A stretch of DNA of 64,000 nt from Paraburkholderia phenazinium (GCF_900100735.1 NZ_FNCJ01000001.1:434001-498000), one strand, 5' to 3'. Counted from the first letter of the stretch, positions 48,725 through 58,812 are shown. Numbers and translations are program-made. Notes: generated by a model not told the origin, from the sequence alone.

Positions 48725-49150
48725 ATGGCAACCATTAAAGTAGACGTCGTCAGCGCGGAAGAGCAGATCTTCTCGGGTCAGGCGAAATTTGTGGCGCTGC
48801 CGGGCGAAGCGGGCGAACTCGGCATTCTGCCGGGCCACACGCCGCTCATCACGCGGATTCGTCCGGGTGCGGTGCGCATCGAAGCTGAAAACGGCGAAGA
48901 AGAGTTTGTGTTCGTCGCCGGCGGCATTCTCGAAGTCCAGCCAGGTGCAGTGACGGTTCTGGCCGACACGGCAATCCGCGGCAAGGACCTCGACGAAGCC
49001 AAGGCCGAAGACGCGCGCAAGCGTGCCGAAGAAGCGCTGCAGAACACGGGTTCGAACCTCGAATACGCAACCGCTCAGGCGGAACTCGCGTATGCGACGG
49101 CTCAGCTCGCTGCGATCCAGCGTCTGCGCAAGTTGCGCGGTCAGCACTAA
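48725..49150 (+). CDS. atpC: ATP synthase F1 subunit epsilon
   Basis: 141-residue regulatory subunit: beta-sandwich domain ([61 protein letters not shown]) and a C-terminal helical hairpin rich in Ala and Glu. It is last in the atp operon, and a terminator follows 20 bp downstream. Confidence 0.96.
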   Translation: MATIKVDVVSAEEQIFSGQAKFVALPGEAGELGILPGHTPLITRIRPGAVRIEAENGEEEFVFVAGGILEVQPGAVTVLADTAIRGKDLDEAKAEDARKRAEEALQNTGSNLEYATAQAELAYATAQLAAIQRLRKLRGQH

Positions 49151-49170
49151 GCGAGTCGCAAGCATTAGGG

Positions 49171-49200
49171 AAAAAGCAGCCTGACCGGCTGCTTTTTTTT
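49171..49200 (+). terminator. Terminator of the atp operon
   Basis: AAAGCAGCC (49173-49181) pairs with GGCTGCTTT (49187-49195) around TGACC and is followed by T8 (49193-49200). Confidence 0.93.
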
Positions 49201-49464
49201 CGGCCACAATTGACGTTTACGGAAAGGGAAGCCAGCCCATGCTCGTGACCTGTGGCTTTTGGCCCGTGCCGCGATATGACGAAGGTCCCTGCGGGTAACA
49301 CTTGATGCCGCACGCTCGTACCCGAGCGCACAATCGGCTTCAAATTTACGCCCCAGGAACTGGCTGGCCCCCCCGTATTGATGACCTCAACGGGTGCCTG
49401 GCGCGAAGCGGCAGGCCTCGCGATGCTTAACAGAGAGCGACAATCCGCTCAGGGAGACAACACC

Positions 49465-51195
49465 ATGGCAACGCACGCGTCGGGTGAAGGCGCACTGATT
49501 GAACCGAAGAACGGGCTGTCCTACGTACGCGGTTCGACCGATATTCCGTTGAGCGATGCGCCGGTCGGACAGTTTCTACTCGATACCGCGCGCCGCTTCG
49601 CCAACCGGCCCGCCGTGGTGTTCCGCGAGCAGGGCATCCGCTGGACCTGGGAGGTCTTCGCGCAAGAGGTCGACGTGCTGGCGGCGGGGCTGCTCGCGCT
49701 CGGCATCGTCAAGGGCGACCGGGTCGGCATCTGGTCTCCGAACCGGGTCGAGTGGCTGCTTACGCAGTTCGCCACGGCGCGGATCGGCGCCGTGCTGGTC
49801 AACATCAATCCCGCCTACCGGTTGGCCGAACTCGAGTACGCGTTAAACAAGGTCGGCTGCAAGGCGATCATCGCCGCCGAGCGCTTCAAGTCGTCGATGT
49901 ATCTGCAGATGCTGGAGGAGCTGGCGCCCGAGCTGGCGACGCACACGCCCGGCGATCTGCATGCCGCTCGCCTGCCGGATCTGCGCATCGTGATCCGCAT
50001 GACCGATCGCGGCGTGTCGGGCATGTTGAGCTTCTCAGACGTCATCGAGCAGGGACGCGCCACCCTCGATACCGCGAAGTTGAATGCGATCGCCGCCACG
50101 CTGTCGGCCGACGATCCGATCAACATCCAGTTCACCAGCGGCACGACCGGCAATCCGAAGGGCGCGACGCTCACGCACCGCAACGTCGTCAATAACGCCC
50201 GCTACATCGCGATGGCGATGCGTTTGTCCGAGCAGGACGGCCTTTGCATTCCGGTGCCGCTGTATCACTGCTTTGGCATGGTGCTGGCGGTGTTGGCCTG
50301 CGTCTCGGTCGGCGCCAACATGGTGTTCCCCGGCGAAGCCTTCGATCCGGCTGCGACGCTTGCCGCCGTCGCCGAGGAAAAATGCACGGCGTTGCACGGC
50401 GTACCGACCATGTTCATCGCCGAACTGGATCATCCGGACTTCGCGCGCTTCGACTTGTCGCGTCTGCGAACCGGCATCATGGCCGGCTCGCCGTGCCCGA
50501 TCGAGACCATGAAAAAGGTCGTGTCCCAGATGCACCTTGCCGAAATCACGATCGCTTACGGCATGACGGAAACGAGTCCGGTCTCATTCCAGAGTTCGAC
50601 CACCGACCCGCTCGACAAGCGCACCTCGACGGTGGGCCGCATCCAGCCGCATCTCGAAGTGAAGGTCGTCGACGCGCTCGGCAATATCGTGCCGGTCGGG
50701 GAGACGGGCGAGTTGTGCACCAAGGGTTACTCGGTGATGCGAGGCTATTGGGGCGACGAGGCCAAGACGCGCGAAAGCATCGTTGACGGCTGGATGCACA
50801 CCGGCGATCTCGCCACGATCGATGCGGATGGCTATTGCAACATTGTCGGCCGCCTCAAGGACATGCTGATTCGCGGTGGCGAGAACATCTACCCGCGTGA
50901 GATCGAGGAGTTTCTGTTCCGCCATCCGAAGATCCAGAGCGTGCAGGTGTTCGGCGTGCCGGACGCGAAGTACGGGGAAGAGGTGTGCGCGTGGATCGTG
51001 CTGCGCGCCGGCGAGCAGGCGAGCGCCGAAGAGATTCAGGACTTCTGCCGTGGCCAGATTGCGCACTACAAGGTGCCGAAATACATCCGTTTCGTCGATG
51101 AACTGCCGATGACGGTGACCGGCAAGGTGCAGAAGTTCGTGATGCGCGAGCGGATGATCCAGGAGCTGCAGGTCAAGGAAGACAAGACGGCCTAA
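49465..51195 (+). CDS. AMP-forming acyl-CoA synthetase (FadD-like)
   Basis: 576-residue ANL-superfamily ligase that activates a carboxylic acid with ATP and CoA. Motifs: the phosphate loop [25 protein letters not shown], the adenylate-binding YWGDE...[16 protein letters not shown], hinge [20 protein letters not shown], and the catalytic Lys near the end in TVTGKVQKF. It is probably specific for medium- or long-chain fatty acids, but the substrate is not proven. The ATG at 49465 has AGGGAG 8 bp upstream. It follows the atp terminator as a separate unit. Confidence 0.9.
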   Translation: MATHASGEGALIEPKNGLSYVRGSTDIPLSDAPVGQFLLDTARRFANRPAVVFREQGIRWTWEVFAQEVDVLAAGLLALGIVKGDRVGIWSPNRVEWLLTQFATARIGAVLVNINPAYRLAELEYALNKVGCKAIIAAERFKSSMYLQMLEELAPELATHTPGDLHAARLPDLRIVIRMTDRGVSGMLSFSDVIEQGRATLDTAKLNAIAATLSADDPINIQFTSGTTGNPKGATLTHRNVVNNARYIAMAMRLSEQDGLCIPVPLYHCFGMVLAVLACVSVGANMVFPGEAFDPAATLAAVAEEKCTALHGVPTMFIAELDHPDFARFDLSRLRTGIMAGSPCPIETMKKVVSQMHLAEITIAYGMTETSPVSFQSSTTDPLDKRTSTVGRIQPHLEVKVVDALGNIVPVGETGELCTKGYSVMRGYWGDEAKTRESIVDGWMHTGDLATIDADGYCNIVGRLKDMLIRGGENIYPREIEEFLFRHPKIQSVQVFGVPDAKYGEEVCAWIVLRAGEQASAEEIQDFCRGQIAHYKVPKYIRFVDELPMTVTGKVQKFVMRERMIQELQVKEDKTA

Positions 51196-51367
51196 GGATA
51201 CGGCACAGAAGCGAACCGGCGCGAACCAGAGGTGACGTCACGCAATCAATCCGTGACGCCGCCGCTGGATCTCGCCAGATAAGCGAGGGGATAACCACCG
51301 TTTGCGAAGCCCGGCTGGAGTAGCCAGGCGAGGCTCATCTGAGCAGCGCGCAAACGTTTGGCCAGAG

Positions 51368-51394
51368 AAAAAAAAAGCGGGCCTGGAGCCCGCT
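51368..51394 (-). terminator. Rho-independent terminator for a minus-strand transcript
   Basis: On the minus strand, AGCGGGC/GCCCGCT with a 5-nt loop is followed by T9 (plus A run 51368-51376). The minus-strand transcript it ends is not firmly identified: the next clear minus gene ends 640 bp upstream. Confidence 0.85.
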
Positions 51395-51414
51395 AAAAAC
51401 CACACGCTACGGGG

Positions 51415-51609
51415 TTAGCGCGAGGAGACCATTGGAGGAACCGACTGGGCAAACGCACATGCGTCGACCACGGCCCCAGCAGGGATGCCCCTTTCCAGGG
51501 CTTCGGCGTGACGCCGACCGGCAAGTGCATCGTATCCGCTCACACCACGCACCCAGCCACATCCGTGTTGAAACCGTTGAAGGGCATTGTGGGCGAATAA
51601 CTCTGCCAA
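51415..51609 (-). CDS. Doubtful 64-residue small protein
   Basis: A minus-strand frame ends 20 bp before a strong minus-strand terminator, which supports a real short transcript. The frame stays open further upstream without a stop for another ~25 codons, but offers only a TTG start (at 51609) and no ribosome site. The product ends CAFAQSVPPMVSSR and resembles nothing I know. A non-coding small RNA is an equal alternative. Confidence 0.25.
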   Translation of the reverse strand: MAELFAHNALQRFQHGCGWVRGVSGYDALAGRRHAEALERGIPAGAVVDACAFAQSVPPMVSSR

Positions 51610-52032
51610 CGCGGTAACAAAGTGTTTCAGGTTGTAACGCCCGCCAGATAAGGCTCTGCGGGACTTTTTGCCATTGAAAGGCGTTTAAAATGTAATTAAT
51701 ACCGATGTTTCGAACGATTGTTCCATGGGGTCGGTCAATGCTAGTCGCGGTGCATCATGCACCGCTTCTGGTTCAGTTTTCACTGCATGAATACACGGTT
51801 GGCGCCGCGTTATGCCCGCTGGATAGGTGCCTGCGGGAGGCCAATCGAGGCCGCTAAACTGAGCGGCTGCAAGAAGAACACGCCCGTCACGCTGCAGCGC
51901 ACTCTCGGGCACCAGCGGGTCAGCGCCGTGCCCGACCTCAGAAATCAGCCACGGCGACCGGGCTATTCGCTACCGGCTTACATGCAGAGGTACGGTTACA
52001 GGATTGTGGCGGTGAGCCGGAACCCTAAGCCG

Positions 52033-52872
52033 TCACTTCAACCATTTATCCGAAATAGCCTGGTATTCCCCCGTAGCGCGGGCGAGATGGAGCCACTGAT
52101 CCACGTACTGCTGGAACACCACATCGCCGCGCGGCAGCAGCCAAGCTTTCTCACCGTACTGGAATGGCTTGTCCGGGTGGACCGAGCACAGCCCAGGATT
52201 GAGCTTTTGCTGCAGCAAAGTCTCGGACGCATCGGTCACCATCACATCGGCCTTGCCGGCCAGGATCTGCTTGAAGATGGTGACGTTGTCCGGATAGACG
52301 GTCAGGTTGGCGTGCGGGAAATACTGCCTGGCGAAGCGCTCGTTCGTGCCGCCCGGGTTGACGATGACACGGGTGGACGGCTGGTCGATCTCGGCGACGG
52401 TTTGATACTTGTTCACGTCGTCGCAGCGCACGATCGGCGTTTTGCCGTCGACCATGTACGGCTGCGTGAAGAAGGCGCGTTTTTGCCGCTCGAGGGTAGG
52501 CGAGACGCCGCCGACGCCGATATCGCACTTCGCGACGAAGTCGTTCATCAGGTTGGGCCACGAGGTCTTCACGTACTCGGCCTTCACGCCCAGCGACTTG
52601 GCGAGCGACTCGGTCATGTCGATGTCGATGCCTTCGAATTGCCCGTCGCCTTTGTAGAACGAGTACGGCTTGTAGTCGCCGGTCGTGCAGGCGCGCAACG
52701 TGCCGCGCGCCAGAATCTCGTCAAGCCGCGCCGGCGCGGGCGTGGCGCCGCCGCCAGCCATAGCGCCGGGCGCGTTGGAGGGCGTCACGGAAGCGCTTTG
52801 CGCGCTCGCTATATTTACACCGCCAGCAGCACCCAGCAGCGCTACGATCAGGACCCCTGCTGCATTCTTCAT
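52033..52872 (-). CDS. pheC: PheC-like periplasmic cyclohexadienyl dehydratase (solute-binding-protein fold)
   Basis: 279-residue exported protein (signal peptide ~1-24, cleaved at ASA). The fold is that of family 3 amino acid binding proteins, but the sequence follows Pseudomonas PheC closely: CTTGDYKPYSF, TSWPNLMNDF, DGKTPI, VNPGGTNERFARQ, HPDKPF and YVDQWLHLA. The Glu that is the catalytic acid in the P. aeruginosa enzyme (Glu173, from memory) aligns with the Glu in VTDASETLL and is conserved, as is the Lys of DGKTP. That favours arogenate/prephenate dehydratase activity over a transport role. It has no permease or ATPase neighbours, which also fits an enzyme. Confidence 0.75.
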   Translation of the reverse strand: MKNAAGVLIVALLGAAGGVNIASAQSASVTPSNAPGAMAGGGATPAPARLDEILARGTLRACTTGDYKPYSFYKGDGQFEGIDIDMTESLAKSLGVKAEYVKTSWPNLMNDFVAKCDIGVGGVSPTLERQKRAFFTQPYMVDGKTPIVRCDDVNKYQTVAEIDQPSTRVIVNPGGTNERFARQYFPHANLTVYPDNVTIFKQILAGKADVMVTDASETLLQQKLNPGLCSVHPDKPFQYGEKAWLLPRGDVVFQQYVDQWLHLARATGEYQAISDKWLK

Positions 52873-53061
52873 CGTGTCTCCTCGTACAGCGTGATTGTTC
52901 GATAAGGCAGCCGATCATAGCCCGGCAATTCCCAACTGAACATCGGCCGGATAGCCAAGGCGCGTCACAGCAGCAGGCCGTTATTGCCCACATCAACGAA
53001 GATGCAGGATCGCGCGGGCTGGGTCCGGTAAAATGCCCCTTTGCCTTCAGTCGCACGCAAC

Positions 53062-54174
53062 GTGGCCCATAACCTTCTCAACGACACTTTCCTGCGCGCA
53101 CTGCTGCGCCAGCCGACCGACTACACGCCGATCTGGCTGATGCGTCAGGCGGGCCGCTACTTGCCGGAATACAACGCCACGCGTAGCCGCGCCGGCAGTT
53201 TCCTCGGTCTTGCGAAGAGCCCGGCGTATGCGACCGAAGTCACGCTGCAGCCGCTCGATCGCTATCCGCTGGACGCGGCCATCCTGTTCTCCGACATTCT
53301 CACGGTGCCCGACGCAATGGGCCTCGGGCTGGAGTTCGTGGCCGGCGAAGGGCCGAAGTTTGCCCGCCCGGTGCGTACCGAAGCCGACGTCGCGCGCCTT
53401 GCCGTGCCGGATATCGACGCCACGCTGCGCTATGTGACCGACGCAGTGCGCGAAATCCGCAAGGCGCTGACGGACGCACAGGGCCGCCAGCGCGTGCCGC
53501 TGATCGGCTTCTCCGGCAGCCCGTGGACGCTTGCGTGCTACATGGTGGAAGGCGGCGGTTCGGATGACTTCCGCACCGTGAAGTCGATGCTGTACGCTCG
53601 GCCGGATCTGATGCAGCGCATCCTCGAGGTGAACGCGCAGTCGGTGGCGGCGTACCTGAACGCACAGATCGAAGCGGGCGCCCAGGCCGTCATGATCTTC
53701 GACACCTGGGGCGGTGCACTCGCGGACGGCATCTACCAGCGCTTCTCGCTCCACTACATCGAGCAGGTGGTCCGCCAGCTCAAGCGCGATCACGACGGCG
53801 AAAAAGTCCCGGTCATCACCTTCACGAAGGGCGGCGGCCTCTGGCTCGACGAGATCGCGGCAACCGGCGTCGACGCGGTCGGCCTCGACTGGACCGTGAA
53901 TCTTGCCCGCGCGCGCGAGCGCGTCGGCGGCCGGGTGGCGCTGCAGGGCAATATCGATCCTTCGGTGCTATTTGCCCCGCCTTCGGCGATTCGCATGGAA
54001 GCGCGTGCGGTGCTCGACAGCTTCGGCAATCATCCGGGCCACGTCTTCAACCTCGGCCACGGCATCTCGCAGTTCACGCCGCCGGAAAACGTCGCCGAAC
54101 TGGTCGACGAGGTGCACCGCCACAGCCGCGCCATTCGCGCTGCTGGAGCAGGCAACACGGCGCCGGATGCGTGA
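53062..54174 (+). CDS. hemE: Uroporphyrinogen decarboxylase
   Basis: 370-residue cytosolic haem-pathway enzyme that removes four carboxyl groups from uroporphyrinogen III. Signatures: [15 protein letters not shown] near the N-terminus, [38 protein letters not shown], and [16 protein letters not shown] near the end. The GTG at 53062 gives the family N-terminus [14 protein letters not shown]; the TTG 21 bp earlier is less likely. A GGTAAAAT -10-like sequence lies about 35 bp upstream. Confidence 0.96.
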   Translation: MAHNLLNDTFLRALLRQPTDYTPIWLMRQAGRYLPEYNATRSRAGSFLGLAKSPAYATEVTLQPLDRYPLDAAILFSDILTVPDAMGLGLEFVAGEGPKFARPVRTEADVARLAVPDIDATLRYVTDAVREIRKALTDAQGRQRVPLIGFSGSPWTLACYMVEGGGSDDFRTVKSMLYARPDLMQRILEVNAQSVAAYLNAQIEAGAQAVMIFDTWGGALADGIYQRFSLHYIEQVVRQLKRDHDGEKVPVITFTKGGGLWLDEIAATGVDAVGLDWTVNLARARERVGGRVALQGNIDPSVLFAPPSAIRMEARAVLDSFGNHPGHVFNLGHGISQFTPPENVAELVDEVHRHSRAIRAAGAGNTAPDA

Positions 54175-54630
54175 CAGTTTTGTTGCACTGCGGCGATCCG
54201 GGCTCTCTGGCTAAGGGAAAAATAGTGTTAACTGGACCGCCGGATGGCGCTTCCGCGGTTGTCAAGACTTGACTTATACACATTCATCACGCTGCGGCGC
54301 GGTAGAGGCTTTCATCTCAGGATAGCGCTTGCAAGTTGCATGCGCATTTGATCAAGTCCTTGACTGGCAAGGGTTTCGTGGGCTCCCGAGGGAATGTGCG
54401 AAAACCCACACAATGCAGCAACGGCGCGGTTTTCCAGCCTCCCGTACGGAGTTGTTAACAAAGTTATCCACAGGTTGTACGGACCAAGCGCAATTGTTCA
54501 GTCGAATCCAAAACTTAGCGCCGGAAGTGAAGTTTTACTTTAACTTCGCCGCGTCCACTGCCTCTTCATGGCGCGCCGTGCCGGTCAGCGCGGCCTGCCG
54601 GCCGGCTCCGTTCGCCTCTTTCGAACCAAC
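54175..54630. other. hemE-priA intergenic region with one DnaA box
   Basis: About 450 bp with no supported gene. It holds TTGTTAAC (54452-54459) and, 4 bp later, a perfect DnaA box TTATCCACA (54464-54472). The same TTGTTAAC octamer accompanies the DnaA boxes at 6319 and 9557. Confidence 0.55.
54464..54472 (+). promoter_or_regulatory. DnaA box upstream of priA
   Basis: A perfect TTATCCACA, about 165 bp upstream of the proposed priA start. It could be a regulatory box linking priA expression to DnaA; this is untested. Confidence 0.55.
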
Positions 54631-56886
54631 GTGAGCTCCGTCTTCGTCCGCGTCGCGCTCGATCATCCGCTGCCGACCCTGTTCGACTATCGCTGCGACG
54701 CTGCCGAGCCGCCAAGGCCCGGCACGCTCGTCGCGGTGCCGTTCGGCAGGCGCCAGGTGGTGGGGCTCGTGTGCGAAGTGACCGCTCACAGTGACGTACC
54801 GGCAAACAAGCTGCGGGCTGTTGATAGCATCTGCGAGGCGTGTCCGCCTTTATCGGCCGAGTGGCTGGCGCTCGCCGCCTTTGCGGCCGACTACTACCAG
54901 CGCGGACTCGGCGAAGTTGCGTTGCCCGCTTTGCCGCAAGCGCTGCGCGACGCCTCGCGCTGGGGCCGCCTGCTCGCGCCGCAGGAGCGCTACCGCCTGT
55001 TGCCGGCTGGGCACGCCGCACTGCCGGACGCGTTGCCGGCCCGCGCGAGCGCCTTGCGGCGACTCGCCGAGGCCCTGAAAGAGGCCGAAGCACTGCTGGT
55101 GGCCGACGCCCGCGTGATCCATCCGAAGGCCGCGGCGACACTCGATGCCTGGCAAGCCGAAGGCTGGGTTGCACTGGAGGTGACCGAAGCGGCTGCTGCG
55201 GTTGCGCCACCAGTGAGCCAGGCGTCGCAACCAGCGGCGCCGCCCGTGCTGCCGACGCTTACCGGCGAGCAGGAAGCCGCGGTCGAGGCGATCCGCGATG
55301 CCCAGGGCTTCGCGCCGTTTCTGCTGCATGGCGTGACCGGCAGCGGCAAGACCGAGGTGTACTTGCGCGCGCTCGCCGCCATCCTCGAGGCGCGACCGGA
55401 CGCGCAGGCGCTCGTCCTCGTTCCCGAAATTAATCTCACGCCGCAATTCGAAGCCGCTTTCCGGGCCCGTTTCGCGGCGCTCGACGGCACCTCGATCGTC
55501 ACTCTGCACAGCGGTCTCGCGGAGGGTGAACGGGCGCGCAACTGGTTTGCGGCACACAGCGGCCGTGCGCGCATTGTGCTCGGCACGCGCCTCGCGATCC
55601 TTGCGTCGCTGCCGGAACTGGCGATCATCGTCGTCGACGAGGAGCACGATCCCGCCTACAAGCAGCAGGAAGGCTTGCGCTACTCGGCACGCGATCTGGC
55701 CATCTGGCGCGCCAAGCAACTGGGACTGCCGGTGGTGCTCGGCTCCGCTACGCCGTCGCTGGAAAGCTGGTGGCAGGCCGACCAGGGGCGCTACACGCGG
55801 CTCACGCTGTCGCGCCGCGCGGTTGCCGAAGCCGTGCTGCCCACCGTCAAGCTGATCGACCTCGAAGAAGAACGGCGGCGCGGCCGGGCGTCGGTGGAAG
55901 GGCTGTCCGGGCCGCTCATCGCCGCGTTGAAAACGCGCCTCGAAAAGGGCGAACAAAGCCTCGTATTTCTCAACCGCCGGGGCTACGCACCGCAACTCGC
56001 CTGCGACGCCTGCGGCTGGGTGGCCGGCTGTCCGCGCTGTAGCGCCTACGTCGTGCTGCATAAGCCGGAGCGCGCGCTGCGCTGCCACCATTGCGGGTGG
56101 GAAGCGAGGATTCCGCGTTCGTGCCCGGATTGCGGCAACGTCGATATCGCGCCGCTCGGGCGCGGCACGCAGCGCGTCGAGGAAACGCTGGCGAGTGCAG
56201 TGCCGGGGGCGCGCGTGCTGCGCATCGACGCTGACAGCACGCGCCGCAAAGGCAGCGCGCAGGCGCTGTTCTCGGACGTGCATGCCGGGGATGTGGATAT
56301 TCTCGTGGGCACGCAGATGATCGCCAAGGGTCACGATTTTCAGCGCGTCTCGCTGGTGGGCGTGCTCAATGCGGACACGGCGCTGTTTTCGCACGACTTC
56401 CGGGCGAGCGAGCGGCTGTTCGCCCAATTGATGCAGGTCAGTGGCCGCGCCGGCCGCGCCGGCTTGCCCGGCGAGGTGCTGGTGCAGACGCGCTATCCGC
56501 GCCACGCGCTGTATCACGCGCTGGCGCGGCACGACTATGTCGGCTTTGCCAATTCCACGCTGACCGAGCGCCGCGACGCGCATCTGCCGCCATTCGTCTA
56601 TCAGGCCTTGTTGCGAGCCGAAGGGCGCACGCTCGAAGCCGCGCTGGTCTTTCTGCAGCAGGCCGCCGCGGCGCTGGCGGAGATGCCGTCGGCCGAGCGC
56701 GTGACGGTCTATGACGCGGTGCCGCTGACCATCGTCAAGGTGATGCATGTGCATCGCGCCCAACTGCTGATCGAGAGCGCGTCGCGTGCCGCCTTGCAGG
56801 CGACGCTGCGCGCCTGGCAACCCGTGTTGCGGACGCTGAAGGGTGTGCTGCGCTGGAATCTCGAAGTCGACCCGCTGGATATCTGA
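54631..56886 (+). CDS. priA: Primosomal replication restart helicase PriA
   Basis: ~751-residue 3'-5' helicase that reloads the replisome at collapsed forks. N-terminal DNA-binding region VALDHPLPTLFDYRC and VPFGRRQVVGLV, Walker A HGVTGSGKTEVYLR, DEEH box VVDEEHDPAYKQQEG, and a zinc-binding insert with paired Cys (CDACGWVAGCPRC ... CHHCGW ... CPDCG), then helicase motifs GTQMIAKGHDFQRVSLVG and SGRAGRAGLPGEV. The GTG at 54631 fits homologues best; an ATG at 54568 in the same frame adds 21 residues. No strong ribosome site precedes either. Confidence 0.95.
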   Translation: MSSVFVRVALDHPLPTLFDYRCDAAEPPRPGTLVAVPFGRRQVVGLVCEVTAHSDVPANKLRAVDSICEACPPLSAEWLALAAFAADYYQRGLGEVALPALPQALRDASRWGRLLAPQERYRLLPAGHAALPDALPARASALRRLAEALKEAEALLVADARVIHPKAAATLDAWQAEGWVALEVTEAAAAVAPPVSQASQPAAPPVLPTLTGEQEAAVEAIRDAQGFAPFLLHGVTGSGKTEVYLRALAAILEARPDAQALVLVPEINLTPQFEAAFRARFAALDGTSIVTLHSGLAEGERARNWFAAHSGRARIVLGTRLAILASLPELAIIVVDEEHDPAYKQQEGLRYSARDLAIWRAKQLGLPVVLGSATPSLESWWQADQGRYTRLTLSRRAVAEAVLPTVKLIDLEEERRRGRASVEGLSGPLIAALKTRLEKGEQSLVFLNRRGYAPQLACDACGWVAGCPRCSAYVVLHKPERALRCHHCGWEARIPRSCPDCGNVDIAPLGRGTQRVEETLASAVPGARVLRIDADSTRRKGSAQALFSDVHAGDVDILVGTQMIAKGHDFQRVSLVGVLNADTALFSHDFRASERLFAQLMQVSGRAGRAGLPGEVLVQTRYPRHALYHALARHDYVGFANSTLTERRDAHLPPFVYQALLRAEGRTLEAALVFLQQAAAALAEMPSAERVTVYDAVPLTIVKVMHVHRAQLLIESASRAALQATLRAWQPVLRTLKGVLRWNLEVDPLDI

Positions 56887-57133
56887 GGCGGGCCGGCGCT
56901 CTGCTAGTACGGCGGCGGACTGGCGGGATCACTCGCCCGGGCGCACGAACACCCACGACACCCAAGACGCCCAGCCCCCGCCGTTCGCTCAAATCCCTTT
57001 CAGTCATATTCATAGAGCGAAAGGTCGTTTCATTTCTGAAAGCCGCTCGACTATATTTCGCGGAATCGGCGCAGTTTCAACAACAATCCCAACTTCTCCC
57101 GCGCCGACGCACCTCACCTTTCGGGGCTTTGCG

Positions 57134-58576
57134 ATGAGCGATACCAATCACAGCCTGCCGGCGGGCGCAGCACCGGCGAAACCCGATCCCAACCGTGACA
57201 CTACCGCCAAACGCGGCGGTGGCGGCTTGTTCGCCACTGAAGACTGGTGGGCCGTCTGGATCGGCCTGCTGGTGATCGTCGTCGCATGGGCTTTGTTCGC
57301 CTCAGGCAGCAGCATCAAATGGCTCGCAGTCGCGCCGGCAAAATGGTCGGACCCGGGCGCGGCCGCTCAGGACCTGCTCAAGCACGTGCCGAATTACGCG
57401 GCGCTCTTCGTCGTATTTGCCGTGCTGTTCGGCGTGAGCCTCGCCGCCTTGAAGCAGCGGCTCGCGCATTTCCTGCCCGCGTTCCTGATCCTGTTCGTCG
57501 CCTCCGTGCTGATTTTCACGCTGGGTGCATGGGTCAACGCGTCGAAGTACAACCTCGAACCGCCGCTGGTTGCACTCGCACTCGGTCTGGTGATCTCGAA
57601 TCTGTTCCGCTTGCCCGAGTGGTTCGCGGCTGGCTTGCGCGTCGAGTTTTATATCAAGGTGGGGATCGTGCTGCTCGGCGCGACGCTGCCGTTCACCTTG
57701 CTCGTCTGGGCCGGTCCGGTGGCCGTCGGCCAGGCGAGCATCGTCTCGCTGGTGACGTTCTTCGTGATCTTCTTCGTCGGCAAGGCGTTCGGTCTCGATC
57801 GCCGCTTTGCCGCGGTGCTGGGCGTGGGCGGCGCGGTGTGCGGCGTCTCGGCGGCGATTGCGATTGCGGGCGCCGTGCGTGCCAAACGCGAGCAGGCTTC
57901 GGTGGCGATCACGCTGGTGATCCTGTGGGCCATCGTGATGATCTTCGTGCTGCCGTTCGTGTCGCGCTCGCTAGGACTATCGACGGCGGTTGCCGGCGCC
58001 TGGATCGGCACTTCCGAGTTCGCGGACGCGGCCGGCATCGCTGCCGCGCAAGCCTATGGAGATTTTGCCAGGCATGCCGGCGGCGCGATTGCCGGCGCGC
58101 CGGAAGCCTCGTTGCAGGCGTTCACCTTGATGAAGGTGGTGGGCCGCGACATCTGGATCGGCATCTGGGCGTTCGTGCTGGCGCTGGTTGCAACGACGCG
58201 CTGGGAGAGCGAGGACAGCGGCGTCAAAGCCAAGGCGAATCCGGGCGAGATCTGGGCTCGCTTTCCGAAATTCGTGATCGGCTTCGTGATCGCATCGGCG
58301 CTCGTGACGTGGATCGCGAGCCACTATTCGCTGGCCGATTACCGCAAGGTCGTGACACCGGAGTTCGTCGCGCCGATCACTGCGCTGCGCACCTGGGCGT
58401 TCATTTTCTGTTTTCTCAGCATTGGCCTGACGACGCGGTTGCGCCTGCTGAGCGCCACCGGCGTAAAGCCGTTCCTCGCGTTCACGGCCGGCGTCGTCGT
58501 CAATATCGCCATCGGCTACGCGCTGTCCGCGCACGTGTTCGCATCGTATTGGAATAGCTTGGGGCAGGGGTCGTGA
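57134..58576 (+). CDS. yeiH: YeiH-family (UPF0324) membrane transporter, putative sulfate exporter
   Basis: 480-residue inner-membrane protein with about 10-11 hydrophobic segments after a ~35-residue polar N-terminus. YeiH/UPF0324 features: KVGIVLLGATLPFTLLVWAG, GVGGAVCGVSAAIAIAGAV, GTSEFADAAGIAAA and KVVGRDIWIGIWAFVLAL. The family is loosely called a sulfate exporter, but its substrate is not established. The ATG at 57134 is chosen; an open frame continues about 290 bp upstream without a ribosome site. It overlaps the next small gene by 4 bp. Confidence 0.82.
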   Translation: MSDTNHSLPAGAAPAKPDPNRDTTAKRGGGGLFATEDWWAVWIGLLVIVVAWALFASGSSIKWLAVAPAKWSDPGAAAQDLLKHVPNYAALFVVFAVLFGVSLAALKQRLAHFLPAFLILFVASVLIFTLGAWVNASKYNLEPPLVALALGLVISNLFRLPEWFAAGLRVEFYIKVGIVLLGATLPFTLLVWAGPVAVGQASIVSLVTFFVIFFVGKAFGLDRRFAAVLGVGGAVCGVSAAIAIAGAVRAKREQASVAITLVILWAIVMIFVLPFVSRSLGLSTAVAGAWIGTSEFADAAGIAAAQAYGDFARHAGGAIAGAPEASLQAFTLMKVVGRDIWIGIWAFVLALVATTRWESEDSGVKAKANPGEIWARFPKFVIGFVIASALVTWIASHYSLADYRKVVTPEFVAPITALRTWAFIFCFLSIGLTTRLRLLSATGVKPFLAFTAGVVVNIAIGYALSAHVFASYWNSLGQGS

Positions 58577-58812
58577 CGGCTATTGCGGAACGTGCCGAGG
58601 CCGCCACGCAGGCGCTGCGCGCGTGCCGGCCGAGTTGCGCCGGTTGCCGGTATCGCGCTGACGATCGAGAAACGCTGGAGCAGAGCATCCCGGGCCTCAC
58701 TGTGTTCAGTTCAGGGTTTGGGGCAAGCGTGGCGGAGAGCCGGCTCTGTCGTCTGCACGACCAGTTCGTCTCGCCGCAGGACTCCTGCGGCCAGTTCACG
58801 CCGCCCGCCTGA
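58573..58812 (+). CDS. Small cysteine-rich protein overlapping yeiH
   Basis: 79-residue protein starting at a GTG inside the end of the yeiH-like gene (GTGA overlap). It has CRPSCAGC near residues 18-25, then LCRLHDQF and DSCGQF near the C-terminus. A CxxC pair plus two later Cys followed by an aromatic residue is a pattern often seen in small metal- or Fe-S-binding proteins. The linked position suggests it works with the transporter. No family name assigned. Confidence 0.6.
   Translation: MTAIAERAEAATQALRACRPSCAGCRYRADDRETLEQSIPGLTVFSSGFGASVAESRLCRLHDQFVSPQDSCGQFTPPA

Larger units (their letters stand above)
51196..52032. other. 840-bp region with a minus-strand terminator and a doubtful small frame
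   Basis: Between the acyl-CoA synthetase and the minus-strand pheC-like gene. It contains a minus-strand terminator (51368-51394), a doubtful minus-strand small frame just upstream of it, and an 8-bp perfect hairpin GCGGTGCA-TCA-TGCACCGC (51747-51765). A plus-strand frame over 51757-52905 is antisense to pheC and is not believed. No other feature was recognised. Confidence 0.45.

Noticed and set aside
51757..52905. 382-codon plus-strand frame opposite the pheC-like gene
   Set aside because: The minus strand encodes a signal peptide and complete PheC-like sequence; the plus frame has no family similarity or ribosome site.
54850..56820. 656-codon minus-strand frame opposite priA
   Set aside because: Antisense shadow with no recognisable domain; the priA frame holds all helicase motifs.
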